This document shows, one piece after another, positions 1 through 25,137 of a stretch of 64,000 bases of DNA. The notes beneath the pieces were generated by a model. The model did not search any database and was not told the origin of the DNA. It saw nothing but the letters and a program-made list of their open reading frames with translations. The stretch's first letter is position 1. Each line of letters starts with the position of its first letter. This DNA is from Amorphochlora amoebiformis (taxonomy: Eukaryota; Cercozoa; Chlorarachniophyceae): positions 736,201 through 800,200 of the forward strand of contig BAAHQB010000076.1 in the NCBI GenBank assembly GCA_054601695.1, read 5' to 3'. Made by a program: the position numbers and the translations under genes.

Positions 1-60
1 GTGTACATTGTATGTAAATGTAAACATATATATATATATATATATGTATAATATATGTAC

Positions 61-169
<109 letters not shown>

Positions 170-292
170 CGGTCATATTTCAGTATATGTTTATATATGC
201 ATATATATATATATATATATATCTCAAAAAAAGTAAGTATAATAAGTATATACACTATAACATTGTATTCGGGTGGTTCTTTAAAAAAATAC

Positions 293-391
293 CGTTGTCG
301 GCCCAATAGGCGACATAGCCACAGGCAGGGTTGCTCAAGCACTTTCCCTGGCAGCTCTGGGGAACGGTTGCATATATACATGTTTGTGTGC

Positions 392-424
<33 letters not shown>

Positions 425-486
425 TTTGTATATATATATATACATATATTATATAACGTATATTTACATATACATAATGTAGATAT

Positions 487-531
<45 letters not shown>

Positions 532-1138
532 AATGATATTTAAACAGAAGCATGAATGCTGAAACTACATACCTTGAAGTTAGCAGTAAAATTTGGTTTC
601 GAGGAGGATTTTACCGTGAGTTGTATTTAATTTTTCAAATACAGACGGTAGAGGGTTTAGGGGAGACGGAGGATACCATTAGAGTTTCCTTGCTGCTGCC
701 GGTCTTGCCACCGTGGCGAGTGAATATCTCGTCCTCTTGGCACACCAAGTCCTTGTCTATGGTGATCATCCTTTCGCGCAAAATTCCGTATTTTTTCAAC
801 ACAGTTAGGGCTAGGTCTCGCTCCTGCTGTGCAGTATCTAGTTCGTACATCGCCTGTCATCATCATGATCGCATTTATGAGGATCTAGAACCGTTTTTGC
901 GCAAAATGGAAACTTCTACTCACGATGTTCAACTGTTTGGAGGTCTGAACAAGATTCTCCCTCAAGGTTTTCATCTCAGTCTCCTCCCCCTAGATAAGCA
1001 AAGAAAGTCGGAACACCAAATGACGTGTCTACTAATAGTTACCTTGTAGAAAATGAGGAAACAGGGCAGCCAAAATGTGACTTGCCATAGGACGAAGAAT
1101 CCGCTGACAAATGTGCGCAGTCGCCGTTCTCCGCACAT
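293..1138 (-). CDS. Membrane-anchored coiled-coil protein, 3' end outside window
   Basis: Not recognised as a known family. Exons read on the minus strand are 1043-1138 (ATG at 1138), 924-989, 677-853 and 293-356, all joining in phase with YAG/GT borders. Exon 1 has a basic start followed by a hydrophobic stretch (core [16 protein letters not shown]), which suggests a signal anchor or membrane helix. Exons 2 and 3 are charged and helical ([23 protein letters not shown]) and look like a coiled coil. The last visible exon has closely spaced cysteines ([13 protein letters not shown]) resembling a PAN/apple-type fold; this is inference only. The 677-to-356 intron is (TA)n and could hide another exon. 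The gene shares a 200-bp divergent interval with H2A.Z and runs off the left edge. I am fairly sure of exons 1-3, less sure of the Cys-rich exon and unsure of function. Confidence 0.5.
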
Positions 1139-1338
1139 CTTTCAGTCGTTCCAACTGCAGTATTCTGTGGGCCGGTCGGGCGCCATTTACCGAATAATTA
1201 TCTTCGGATATTTGTTGATTTCATCGGACTGTATTATTAGGCGATTGTGCCTGATTCGGCATCTAAAAGAAAATATTTCTTCGCCCATTCTAACGACTCC
1301 CAAAGCATCCAAAACCAAACCACCGTTAAACTTTCCAC
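1139..1338. promoter_or_regulatory. Divergent promoter interval, coiled-coil gene / H2A.Z
   Basis: This 200-bp interval lies between the start codon of the minus-strand coiled-coil gene and the H2A.Z start codon. It must hold both 5' regions. It has no long (TA)n and no CTAG cluster. I see no convincing TATA or CCAAT box. Confidence 0.4.
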
Positions 1339-1920
1339 ATGGTGAGAACCCCCGCCTACCGCGACACAGATCCGGCGCTGACAATCCCCTCCCACACCTA
1401 TCCCAGTCAGGTAAAGGCGGAGGAAAATCTAAGGGAGGAAAGGGCAAGTCCAAGGGTGGAAAGGGCAAGTCTAAGGGCGGCAAGAGAGCCCCCGTCTCGA
1501 GATCCACCCGAGCCGGTCTTCAGGTGAAAAGGCAATATCGTGCGACCTCTCAAGCTAATATCCTTGATAAACCCTCCTCAGTTCCCTGTCGGTCGTATTC
1601 ACCGTTTCCTTAAGAAGCGTGTCCAAGCCAACAACCGCGTTGGAGCTACCGCGGCAGTTTACAGTGCCGCCATCTTGGAATACCTCTGTGCCGAGGTTCT
1701 CGAGCTTGCTGGAAACGCTTCCAAGGACCTGAAGGTCAAGCGTATTACTCCTCGTCACCTTCAGCTTGCCATCCGCGGAGATGAAGAGCTCGACAAGCTC
1801 ATCCAGGCTACCATCGCTGGAGGAGGAGTTATCCCGCACATCCACAAGTCCCTAATCAACAAGTCCAAGCGGAAAAAGAAGAAAAAAATGCCGGTGAAGA
1901 GGAAGACCTCGCTCTACTAG
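1339..1920 (+). CDS. H2A.Z: Histone H2A.Z variant
   Basis: Histone variant that replaces H2A in nucleosomes near promoters. The model is three exons: 1339-1341 (the ATG alone), 1407-1523 and 1582-1920, giving 152 aa. A GT donor follows the ATG directly, and the next exon starts after CCCAG with [11 protein letters not shown]. The N-tail carries three KSKGGK-type repeats, which are potential acetylation sites. The core is typical: [18 protein letters not shown], then [16 protein letters not shown], then the H2A.Z hallmarks [20 protein letters not shown] and [16 protein letters not shown]. The basic C-tail (KRKKKKK followed by PVKRKTSLY) is longer and more lysine-rich than usual. Both introns are short (about 60 nt) and free of TA repeats, unlike most genes here. 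A start at 1540 is excluded because it would lose the tail and the intron borders. Confidence 0.95.
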
Positions 1921-2801
1921 GTCTCTTCGAAGCTTACCTTCAACATCTGTTTAAGGTCTACGCTGGTTGGCGCTTGGAGCTCAGGTCTTGCAGCAAGATA
2001 GATCAGTGTAAATTTAGGATATTCGGGAAAATGGATCTTGATAGATGAGTTATGCAGTTTTGGAAGGGATGTCTATCAGTGTATAGGAGAAAACACAACA
2101 GCTTTGTTCTGTGTTTGCGCAAAAAGTTTTCGTGATTATATATGTCCGAAGTTTCTCAGAACCATTTTTGCATTCTAGTCAAATCGATATTCTAGATATC
2201 GTACGGATATTGTGTATATAAATACTAGAACTAGTAGAAGTTGTAGATTTAATGTAGAACTAGTAGAATACTTCGATTCTAGACTTAGATAATCGATCTG
2301 GTAATATATCTAGATATAGGTTTTTTCCTAGTTCTAGTCGTAGTTAACGATTTCCTAGATTTCAGATACTATCAAATACCTATCTCTCGTCTCTAGATCT
2401 AGACGAATAGAATTGGTTAATCTAGTTAATGTATGGTAATGTGCACCTAATTAATATAAACTAGATAAAGTCTATATCTAGATATGTGTCCATGGCTAGA
2501 TGGCCAGTACATGTAAAATAATATAGATCGTATATATATATAGAAATACATTTTTTTTTGCTAATTAAATGTACCAAAACTATTTTGCATTCCAGCTATC
2601 ATTCGAATAAACTAGTAAATGCTCGCACGATACTAGTTCTAGAAACTCCAAAAAAGTATTTACCTGATTTTACTTCCTGCATCTACCGGCATGTTGAGGA
2701 CGGCGACAGGCCGGATCTACTGCAACTTCAGAATCGATAACTTAAGTTCATATAGTGATACCGTTACCGTAATTGCTGCACAATGATCTGGAGCGAGCGA
2801 G
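1921..2801. other. Convergent spacer rich in CTAG motifs
   Basis: This is the 881-bp gap between the 3' ends of H2A.Z (plus) and the VMA21-like gene (minus). From about 2175 to 2650 it contains roughly 19 CTAG tetramers in contexts such as TTCTAGATATCG, AACTAGTAG and CTCTAGATCTAG. Two or three would be expected by chance. Only one short TA run (about 2528-2540) is present. No exon is supported here. The stretch probably carries both 3' UTRs and polyadenylation regions. Confidence 0.6.
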
Positions 2802-6099
<3,298 letters not shown>

Positions 6100-6108
6100 C
6101 TGTTTCCT

Positions 6109-6156
<48 letters not shown>

Positions 6157-6328
6157 ATATTATATAAACACACATATTATATAAACAAGCATATTATATA
6201 CATATACATCTTGTAATCTTTGAATATTATGCATATAGTACATATGTATATATGCATATAGAAATATGTGTATATACATTAGTAATAATAGTATATAAAT
6301 GTATAATTCATAAGGTATACTAATATAT

Positions 6329-6376
<48 letters not shown>

Positions 6377-6385
6377 GTGTGTGTC

Positions 6386-6556
6386 TTCTCTCCCCCTCTA
6401 TCTTCTCTCTCTTCTTCTCTCCCCTTCCTCTCTCCCAATCTTTCTCTCACCTCTCTCATTCCCCCTCTCTCTCACTCTCTCCCACCTTTCACTCTCCCTC
6501 TCACTCCCCCTCCCCCTCTGTCTCTTCTCTCTCTCTCTCTTCCTCTTTACCCTCAC
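6386..6556. repeat. Polypyrimidine (CT-rich) tract in intron
   Basis: The plus strand is almost pure C and T for about 170 nt (GA-rich on the minus strand). It directly follows the minus-strand exon at 6557-6605. On the minus strand it lies just inside the donor GTGAGG. Similar purine/pyrimidine tracts flank exons at 23000-23060, 24585-24715 and 35290-35400, so they recur as a class of intronic low-complexity sequence. Confidence 0.8.
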
Positions 6557-14908
<8,352 letters not shown>

Positions 14909-15038
14909 ACTTGATTTGCCGATAAATTATTAGTATTAATCGGGTGCCAAGAAGTCATGTGGAACACGTGTCACAGCTGAGCCGAAGTTTTTGTTGGCAG
15001 GAGGTTGTGCCCTGCGTCGGCCGTCGGGGTGCTCTAGG
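14909..15038. promoter_or_regulatory. Divergent promoter interval upstream of BTB gene
   Basis: These 130 bp separate the minus-strand ATG at 14908 from the BTB-gene ATG at 15039. They are free of TA and CTAG repeats. A CACGTG-containing stretch (AACACGTGTCACAGCTGAG, near 14963-14981) includes an E-box-like palindrome next to CAGCTG. Any function is inference. Confidence 0.4.
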
Positions 15039-16339
15039 ATGGAAAAAATGGAGCTGGAGAACATGTCAGTTAACACGTTGCGCAAGGAACTGGCAGAGCG
15101 TGGGCTATCTACGAAGGGGAGGAAGGAGGAGTTGATTGAGCGACTGAGGGAGGCTGAGTGTGACAACGATGGAAGCTTTGAGCTCACAACTACGCGTTCG
15201 TCGACACGCCATGAAATTCGCTGGGAGATAGACTGGACGATAATCGAGCAAATTAAGCAGCCTCAAGATGGAGAGGAGAACGGGGAGATGCTGGAGTCCG
15301 CGCCCTGTAAGATAATGTATCATGACTGGGGCTGCTACGTTGAGAAGTACAAAGAGGATGGATTCTTATCGTTCTACGTCTACGGTCACGACTCTGCGAA
15401 GGCCTCCTACTCTCTCTACCTCAAAGTCAATAAGACAGACGAGTGGAAGCTCGACCAGGACGCGGGCTACTACGACGGAGGCTGGTCGCGAGGGTGGGGT
15501 TGGAGGTGTTGGAAGAAACTCTCCCATCTGAAGGCAAATCACATCATCAACGGAAAAATTCATGTACAGGTCAAGCTCAACATCTACAATGAGATCGAGC
15601 ATACGTCCCGTAAGCTCCCTATGACACCCCCTCCGGAGCTGAAGTCAAGAACAGAGCGCATGCTATCGGATGGTATCCACTCCGACGTGACGCTGTGTTG
15701 CGACGGGCAGGAATTCCGCGCTCACAAAAGTATGCTTGCGAGCTCTTCGGAGGTATTTGCCGCGATGTTCAACGTAAGTCAAATACATATATACAACATT
15801 TTGCTTGCTTACGGTGGTCTAATTTCGATCATACTCAGCATAAGATGAGGGAGAGCCTTGATGGTTCCGTGGAGATCAAGGGTATCGAGAGCAAGACTCT
15901 CGACGCATTGCTGCTCTATATATATACTGAGAAGCTCCCAGCGTCGTTCAACGAGATTGCTTTACTATTAGCCGCCGACAAGTACCAGATCTCCCGACTG
16001 GCCGTCATCTGCATGCAAGCTCTGGGGAGAAAGCTCACCCCTTCGACCATGCTCACAGTTCTGTCCACTGCACACCGTCTGTCACATATTCCAGAGGCAC
16101 GATCTCTTAAGATCTTGTGCATGAAGTACTTCGCGAAGCACGCCGAGGAGATTACAGCCTTAAAAGAGTTCGGGGACTTCACTCGAAACAACGTACAGCT
16201 TAACCGAGAATTAATTTTGTTCATAGCCCCTCGCTCCTCTGGGCAACGAAAGAGCTCAGGAAATGGCAGCGGAGACGACGAACCACCTACAAGCAGCGGT
16301 GGTCCTCCTAGCAAGAAACGACGCTTCGGACAGCTGTAA
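15039..16339 (+). CDS. SAP-MATH-BTB/BACK protein (SPOP-like)
   Basis: Predicted nuclear substrate adaptor for a cullin-3 E3 ligase. Exons 15039-15773 and 15839-16339 encode 411 aa. The single 65-nt intron has GTAAGT and ACTCAG borders. Residues about 7-40 form a SAP DNA-binding motif (MSVNTLRKELAERGLSTKGR, EELIERLRE). Residues about 55-190 resemble a MATH domain (SFYVYGHDSAKASYSLYLKV, then a Trp-rich turn and VQVKLNIYN). The BTB domain starts near SDGIHSDVTLCCDGQEFRAH and crosses the intron, with YIYTEKLPASFNEIALLLAA typical of SPOP. A BACK-like helical part follows. The C-terminus is low in complexity and ends in a basic KKRR signal, suggesting nuclear location. Adding SAP to MATH-BTB is unusual. 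A start upstream at 14991 would need a TTG codon and is not preferred. Confidence 0.88.
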
Positions 16340-17016
16340 CATAATACATGCCGTTATGGTGCCAGTAATTGCCGCGGGTTACAACTTAATGTCTGACCGT
16401 CCATCTAGTCTATCCTCAGCTCAACCCTGAGGGCCCAATACGATCGAAGTTGTCTGATCAAATTTTCCAAGCCTGATCTAGAAATACTTGAGTATATATA
16501 AGATAATTATATGTATATCAGTATATATATATATATACGTTATATATATATCTAGATATACATCATGATATAATATATATGTATATCACACACATGATAA
16601 CGTAAAACTAGTAAAACTAGTAAAAATAGAACTCAATTACTAGTATCTAGAGTATTCTGACACTAGATCTACAAGGTACATGATCTTCAGTCACTAGAGT
16701 CACAATTTTTGAGTATACAATTTTTGAGTATACAATTTTTGAGTATACAATTACTTAAGAATAATTACTAAATGATATCTAGTCTACTACTATATCTAGT
16801 ATCTAGATCTAGACCATGTACAATATCTAGATTAGATATGAAACATCTACTAGATCTAGACATGCGTTAACATGTTATCTAGAGTCACTAAGTCGTACAA
16901 CACTAGACACTAGATGCCATCTTTTAGGTATGTAGCTTGTCTAGTTGTCATGATACTTACTTAAATTGATTTTGGTATTAAGTTAGCGTGTATCGCAAGG
17001 CTAGTATCTTTACAGT
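16340..17016. other. Convergent spacer rich in CTAG motifs
   Basis: Gap between the stop codons of the BTB gene (plus) and the translocator (minus). About 22 CTAG tetramers fall between 16405 and 17003, in palindromic contexts such as TCTAGA, ACTAGT and AGATCTAGAC. A threefold tandem TTTTTGAGTATACAA lies at 16707-16750. Only a small TA patch occurs (about 16518-16555). No exon is supported. Confidence 0.6.
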
Positions 17017-17208
17017 TTACAAAAACCCCAATAGCTTCATCCAACCACCGCCTATCACTGCCCAGATACTGAGATTCACAAGGGAAGCGAAGAACCCGAC
17101 CTAACAGCGTACATCATTATATATATATATATTATTATTATTATTATTATTATTATTTAATGTATCAATGGTTAGATATTATAAATATATTAGTACATAT
17201 ATATACAT

Positions 17209-17265
<57 letters not shown>

Positions 17266-17525
17266 GTGTATATGATTGGCATGCATATTCCAAAATTTAT
17301 ACATGTACAATTATACTTTCAAATACAAATAAGATTTCTATATTTAAATAAATATATATATATATATATATATATTACTCATCTATGTATATATATATAT
17401 ATATATTTTTTCTATAATACCCTCCACCACTCCTTGAGGGTAACATAACCCGATCCGAACATCACTGGCGCCGCACCCGTAGCAAAATGGGTGAGTCCCC
17501 CCATTACGCTCGAAAGATACGCTAA

Positions 17526-17592
<67 letters not shown>

Positions 17593-17632
17593 ATATATGC
17601 GTATGTATGATATTCATATATATATTTACATA

Positions 17633-17670
<38 letters not shown>

Positions 17671-17678
17671 GTATATGT

Positions 17679-17719
<41 letters not shown>

Positions 17720-17790
17720 TATATATATTTGTATACATGTGTATGTGGAATGTATTTATATATATGTATATATATATATATATTATATAT

Positions 17791-17865
<75 letters not shown>

Positions 17866-18689
17866 CTAAATGTATGTACATTATATATTAAATATATGTA
17901 CACATATACATATGTATATATGTATAGATGTGAAATATAAATATATACATATAATATATGTGTATATGTATATTATATGTAAATGTACAAATAATATAAA
18001 ATTATATTAAATTTACTATATATGTAACATGAAAATGTCATAATGTGTACATTTATATATGGAGGAAATGAGAGAAAACCGCAGAGTCGAGAAAGTACGA
18101 GACTTCGATGCTCGCGGGCCGTGTAAAGGATATTTGTGAATTATATATACCAGCCATGTAAATATACACATGTCGACTGGCCGTGTAAACGTGTTACTTG
18201 GGCGTTACAGGCCGTGTAAATATGAATATGGTGTCTGTGGGTCGTGGAAACATGTATTTTGGCCGTGTGAATATGTTCATCGGGTGTCGGCCTAAGAGAA
18301 TACGTACACTGGCCGTGTAAAAATGTTACATTAGCCGAAAAATCCCGCATGAACTGTGTAACATGCGTTTTCATGCGCTGTGACATCACGTAGTGTAAAT
18401 ATGTGCATCTCTCTTCTGTTTTTCCCTTTCTGCTTTCTGTGCTGTATATTTCTAATTTTTACCCAACATAAGGGCAGCGCCTAGAGGTTGAACCCCTAGG
18501 GATATGGAGACGGTGAGGAAGGATACATATAGTGCTGCGACGTGAGCTCCGATACTGGTATTACGTTGTATATAAAATCAGTTTTTTTTTTTAATCAAGG
18601 TATACTTGTCATTCTTCTTGGGCTTGACTGTAGATTATTTTCATTTGCTTTGATTTTTGATGCAGTCATTCATATATATAAATATATAT

Positions 18690-18721
<32 letters not shown>

Positions 18722-18809
18722 CATATATATAAATGTATATGTGGACGTATGTTATATATGTAAACTAATATATAAATGTATTTATATACATACACACATA
18801 CGCATAAAT

Positions 18810-18855
<46 letters not shown>

Positions 18856-19473
18856 TATATATATATAACCTTTACGAATCCGTATTAAAAGTACATGAGC
18901 GCAAAAATACATACATATGTACAACCTGGCAAATATGTAATGGGAGTACACATAAATCGCACTCAGAGCGGCGAACGCAACTCCAGTTGGTAGCCCACTA
19001 ATAATTGAAGGTTAGTTACGATTAGGGTTATAGTGAGTTCAGCTCAATGCTTAAGGTAAAGTATCCATGGTGCTCGTGTAAAGATGTACATGAGTGTTTA
19101 ATCGGTCGGAGAAATACGCATTAGTTCGTGTTAATAAGTACATGGCGTTAGTGTTTGCATGCATACATACAATGAATATTTGTCTCTTAATTATACATAT
19201 ACATATATATATATACATGTATCTTTATAATTATAACTATGTATCTATGGAAAATAAGAATATCTGTACATATTTATACATATATTTATATATACATATA
19301 TATACAGATATTCATATATAATATTATATATACATACATATCTGTGTACACACATATATATATATACATATATATGTTTATATATATATATTATATATGT
19401 ATATATATATATTTATACAGATATACATATATCTATATATATATGTGTGTGTGTGTGCATGTACTGAAGATAC

Positions 19474-19518
<45 letters not shown>

Positions 19519-19709
19519 CATGCATATATATATATATAAATTATTATCATATATTTGTACGTGTAACCTTGCAGCAAATATTGCTGCTATTTTTGCAGCA
19601 AAGAATGCTATCACTCCTTTTTGCCGTAAGCCTACAGTTATACAAATAACACTCATTTAATTATACATTTATGAAATACATATGAATATATCTATATATT
19701 TATGTTAAC

Positions 19710-19740
<31 letters not shown>

Positions 19741-20006
19741 TTACATAGAATTATTTTGCATTATGTTCCATTGTATTACGTGTATATTGTATTTTTGCTG
19801 GAGAACATCAACCTAAGTATCATATGAAGTAAGTATCATCTGAAATATTGTTATAACATATTATATATAATATAATATATATATATATATATATAAATAT
19901 ATATAGTGTTAAAAGATAAAGGATAATATAAAAACGATATTGGATGGTACAGAGAGCCATATAAGCGTATCGCTAGCTCCTCTTTGGCTCATATATATTG
20001 TACATA

Positions 20007-20037
<31 letters not shown>

Positions 20038-20670
20038 GTATAAGTGTAAAAGACTAATATGGGCATACCATCCGCGATACTAGATAGTACTGAGAGCCAA
20101 ATAAGCGTATCCCAAGCTCCCTTTTCGCTCAAAACATCGCTCCAGCTAATAACCTAATAATTCAAAGCTTTTTATATCTTTTTACATTTCATATATGTAT
20201 ATATATATATATATATTTATGTATATATATGTATTTATGATTTAAAATATTCATATTTAAGCAAAGTAAACATATATATGTATATGTGTGTATGTGTAAG
20301 TATATATAATTTATATATATATATATATATATATGTGAGTAAAATATAGTATACCTTGGTAAGAAGGAGTAAGGACACACCGCAAAACGCAGTAGATGTG
20401 GAGGAGATATGGAATCCAGGTATCTTGCCGTCAAAGATCCTGAGAGTTTGTACATGTAGAAACATTATTTATACATATATATATATATATACATATGTAT
20501 ATATATATATAAAATATATATATATATATATATATATATTGTTCATTATATTACATACACATATATACATATATATATCTATATCTACATACATATATAC
20601 ATATATATACATATATATATATATATTTCTATAGATATACATATATGTATATATATATAATATTATATAT

Positions 20671-20713
<43 letters not shown>

Positions 20714-20917
20714 AACACATATGCGTATATATGTACATATATATATTATACATTATATATCTATATAAATATATATATATATATATATATGTACTAGATA
20801 CAATATGTGTACACATTGAATATACTATATATACGTAACACATATACAAATATCTATGCATGTACATACCATGATATGAACATGTGTGAGTATCTGACGC
20901 TCTTTGTGCATTACTTA

Positions 20918-20961
<44 letters not shown>

Positions 20962-21024
20962 GTGTATGTATATATGTTTCTCTCTCCCTCCCTCTCTCTC
21001 TCTCCATATATACATATTACGATG

Positions 21025-21072
<48 letters not shown>

Positions 21073-21135
21073 TTTATTTATTTATCTATTTGTATGATAT
21101 GTACCATCACGAGTATTTATATATGCATATTACAA

Positions 21136-21187
<52 letters not shown>

Positions 21188-21535
21188 GTTTGTGTGTATA
21201 TAAATATATGTAAATATATTTATATACACAATATGCATATATATACATATATATATATATATTTATATATATATATATATATGTGTGTATAACCATGCAA
21301 ATAGCATTGCAAGGACTGTAGCTAGAACAATTTTCTCGTTTTTCTTCATAGGGCCTACAAAATGAAGAACAATTCACAAATTCTCATATAAATATATAAT
21401 ATATACATATGTATATATATATATATATATGTATATATTTATATCTATAGTGTAAGTGTCTGTATATTCGTTAACCATAAATATGTATTATTTTCATTAG
21501 TAAAATATAAGTATATACATATGTATATATACTAC

Positions 21536-21601
<66 letters not shown>

Positions 21602-22207
21602 TATTTATGCATGTCTTTGCGATATATTATATGCATACATACTGTATATATATATATATGCATATATATATATATTTATATGTATATATATATATATATG
21701 TTTACATAACAATCCATGTATATACCTAATGCGTATTCCTAATCCCCAATCCCTAATCTCTTAATCTTTATTCCGGAATCCATAAACCTTAATTTCTAAT
21801 CCCTAATCCCTAATCTCTAATCCTAATCTCTGATCCCTAATCCTAACCCTAATCCCTAATCCTAACGCTAATATCTAATTCCTCATATGTTAAATATATA
21901 TATATATATATTACATATATATATATATATATAGTATATTATTATCTGTCTTCAGGATATATATATATATATATATACTGTCAAATATACACACAAATAT
22001 ATATATATTCACTGTAATATATATATATATATATGTAAATGTATATATATGTGTAAATATATATATATATATATATACATATATACCAAGAGATATGAAT
22101 ATATATACATATACATATATATTATACATATATATATATATATTATATGTGTTTATATATGTATATAAATATATATATATATTATATATATATATACATA
22201 TATATAC

Positions 22208-22238
<31 letters not shown>

Positions 22239-22373
22239 TACATAAATATTTATATATTGCTGTAATACACATACACATATATATATATATATATATGTAT
22301 AAATATATATATATATTTCTATAAATATGAATAATATACCAAGAGATATAAAATATATAAGCAAATATATACA

Positions 22374-22406
<33 letters not shown>

Positions 22407-22436
22407 ATGTATACATATATACATTTATATGTATAA

Positions 22437-22473
<37 letters not shown>

Positions 22474-22497
22474 AACACACACACACACGCATATATG

Positions 22498-22535
<38 letters not shown>

Positions 22536-22579
22536 TATATTGACAATATATACAGATATATATGTATATATATTATATA

Positions 22580-22627
<48 letters not shown>

Positions 22628-22801
22628 ACACATATATATGTATATATCGTACCAAGCGATTTCAATCCCCCTTGAGCCATTTCCTATATTTATGTAATAC
22701 ATGCAAATATGTGCATGTGTATACATAATCTTATAACATATAATACGTATATATATATATATATTGCCCATGTATGTATATTTATATACGTAAACATGTA
22801 T

Positions 22802-22834
<33 letters not shown>

Positions 22835-22854
22835 GTAGATTTTTATACATATAC

Positions 22855-22893
<39 letters not shown>

Positions 22894-23904
22894 GTCTACA
22901 TATTTCCCATCTATTTATCACAAATTATTATATAGACACATACATACTCATACAGACAAAGTGAGATAAAGATAAGTGTATGATAGAGAGAGAGAGAGGG
23001 AGAGAAATAGATAGTAAAACAGAGAGTGGAAAAGAGAGAAAGAGAGAAAGAAATAGAATGAAAGAAAAAAGAGGATTCAAGAATCGGGGAGAAATCGAGT
23101 CTCACCTTCGCTTCCGGCGTCGTAGTAATAGTCGGCTTATGAATCATATAGATGAACGCAGGGAGAACAGCCAGATTAATAATTCTAAAGTTTCAGGGGT
23201 CATTCAGATACTTTAAGCTCGTGTTAGCCTTAGGGTTGTAGAGAATAACATAAGACTTAAGGTTAGGGTTAGGAGCGGTGACGTGCTTGAAGCCAGAGAG
23301 GTTAGGGTTAGGGTTAGGGTGAGGGTTAGGGTGAGGGTAAGGGTCAGGTTAGGTTGGTTAAGGTTGGGTTAGTTGCTTAAGACATTGAGTCAGGTTAGAC
23401 GGTTAAGGTTAGAATTAGGTGTTCTCGGGCCAGATTAAGGCTAGGTGTTCAATGCTGGAGGATAGTTGGGATCAGGCCGTAGATTAGGATAAGGTAATGA
23501 TGATAAAGGTTAGTATTTAAGTGGCGTTGCTTGCATGATAAGGAGTTAGAAATAATAAACGGTTAGCGAAGAAGGTTAGGTTTGGGTTTGGGTTTGGGTT
23601 TGGGTTTGGGAAGTCCAAGCGCGATAAGGGAGGTGGATGTTATGATTGGTTAGAGTTTGGGTTAGATTTAGGTGAGTTGCCCGGGGAGGAAGGAAGCAGA
23701 AAGCCACAGACCAGGGGTGATGGTCTGGAGACTCATGGAGCCTAGTATGCCGTTGGCGAACTGGAGGATCTGGGGTATTTGCGTTTGTATGTACACGTGT
23801 ATTTTGTGTATATATGTACTACAGACATGCATATATATGATTTTAATTATTTGTATATGAATAAATGTATATTTGCACATATGTATGTGTACATATATAT
23901 TTTC

Positions 23905-23940
<36 letters not shown>

Positions 23941-24030
23941 TACATTCATATATACAACTTTAAAATGTTAATTCATAAATCTATAAATACATGTATCTAT
24001 ATACAAATATACATATATATATATATATAC

Positions 24031-24107
<77 letters not shown>

Positions 24108-24201
24108 AGTAATATTTGTATAAGTTACCTTTATAAAGAGTGTAAATGTACTTACCTAGAAATATATGTATTTACATATGTGTATATGTATTTATTATCT
24201 A

Positions 24202-24247
<46 letters not shown>

Positions 24248-24442
24248 GCGCACACACACACACACACATACATACATACACACACACATATGTATGTATA
24301 TATATATATATATATATGTATGTAATATTATATAGTATTATTGTACATTGCCAGTTTTACTCTTATTACCTGTGGATTGGTTGCCATAGCCGTGGCGAAA
24401 GTTCCACAGGTTATAGCTGATACCTACAAGGATATGAATACC

Positions 24443-24507
<65 letters not shown>

Positions 24508-25058
24508 ACTATATATATGTGTATATGTATATATAATACATATCTGTATGTATATACTCTATACGAGGAAGATTAAGAGGCGGAGAGATATAGATAGATA
24601 GATAGAGAGGCAAGAGAGAGAGAGTGACAAGAGAAAGACAGAGGAAGAGAGAGCAGAGGATGGAGGAAGCAAAGATAGGGAGAGGAGAGATAGAGAGAGG
24701 AGGGGAGAGGGAGACACCTGAAATGCATTCAGCGTCAGGAACGACCCCAGCCTTCGAGCGCTCTCTGGACTGTGATACACATATACATGTTACGTGCACA
24801 TGCTATACATAAGTGTGATTAGAGGGGAGATGGGTAGATGCATAGATAAAGAGCACCAGATAGAGGTTGGATATATATATATATATATATGTATATTATA
24901 TGTATATACATATATGTGTACACATGTATTTATTACATATATATATATATATATATATAATATACATACATATGATATAGGGGCATATATAAAAAATGTG
25001 TATGTTTATATGCATAATATTATTTATACATATATATGTATATATTATATAATATATA

Positions 25059-25137
<79 letters not shown>

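Noticed and set aside
300-358. Plus-strand reading of the 300-358 island
   Set aside because: It is open between AG and GT, but the minus strand gives a Cys-patterned exon in phase with the adjacent minus-strand gene.
2558-2740. 60-aa plus-strand ORF downstream of H2A.Z
   Set aside because: No motif, no splice support, and it lies in the CTAG-rich convergent spacer.
23220-23650. A chromosome end or subtelomere
   Set aside because: The TTAGGG stretch is short and degenerate and sits within an intron of an intact gene, with coding exons on both sides.
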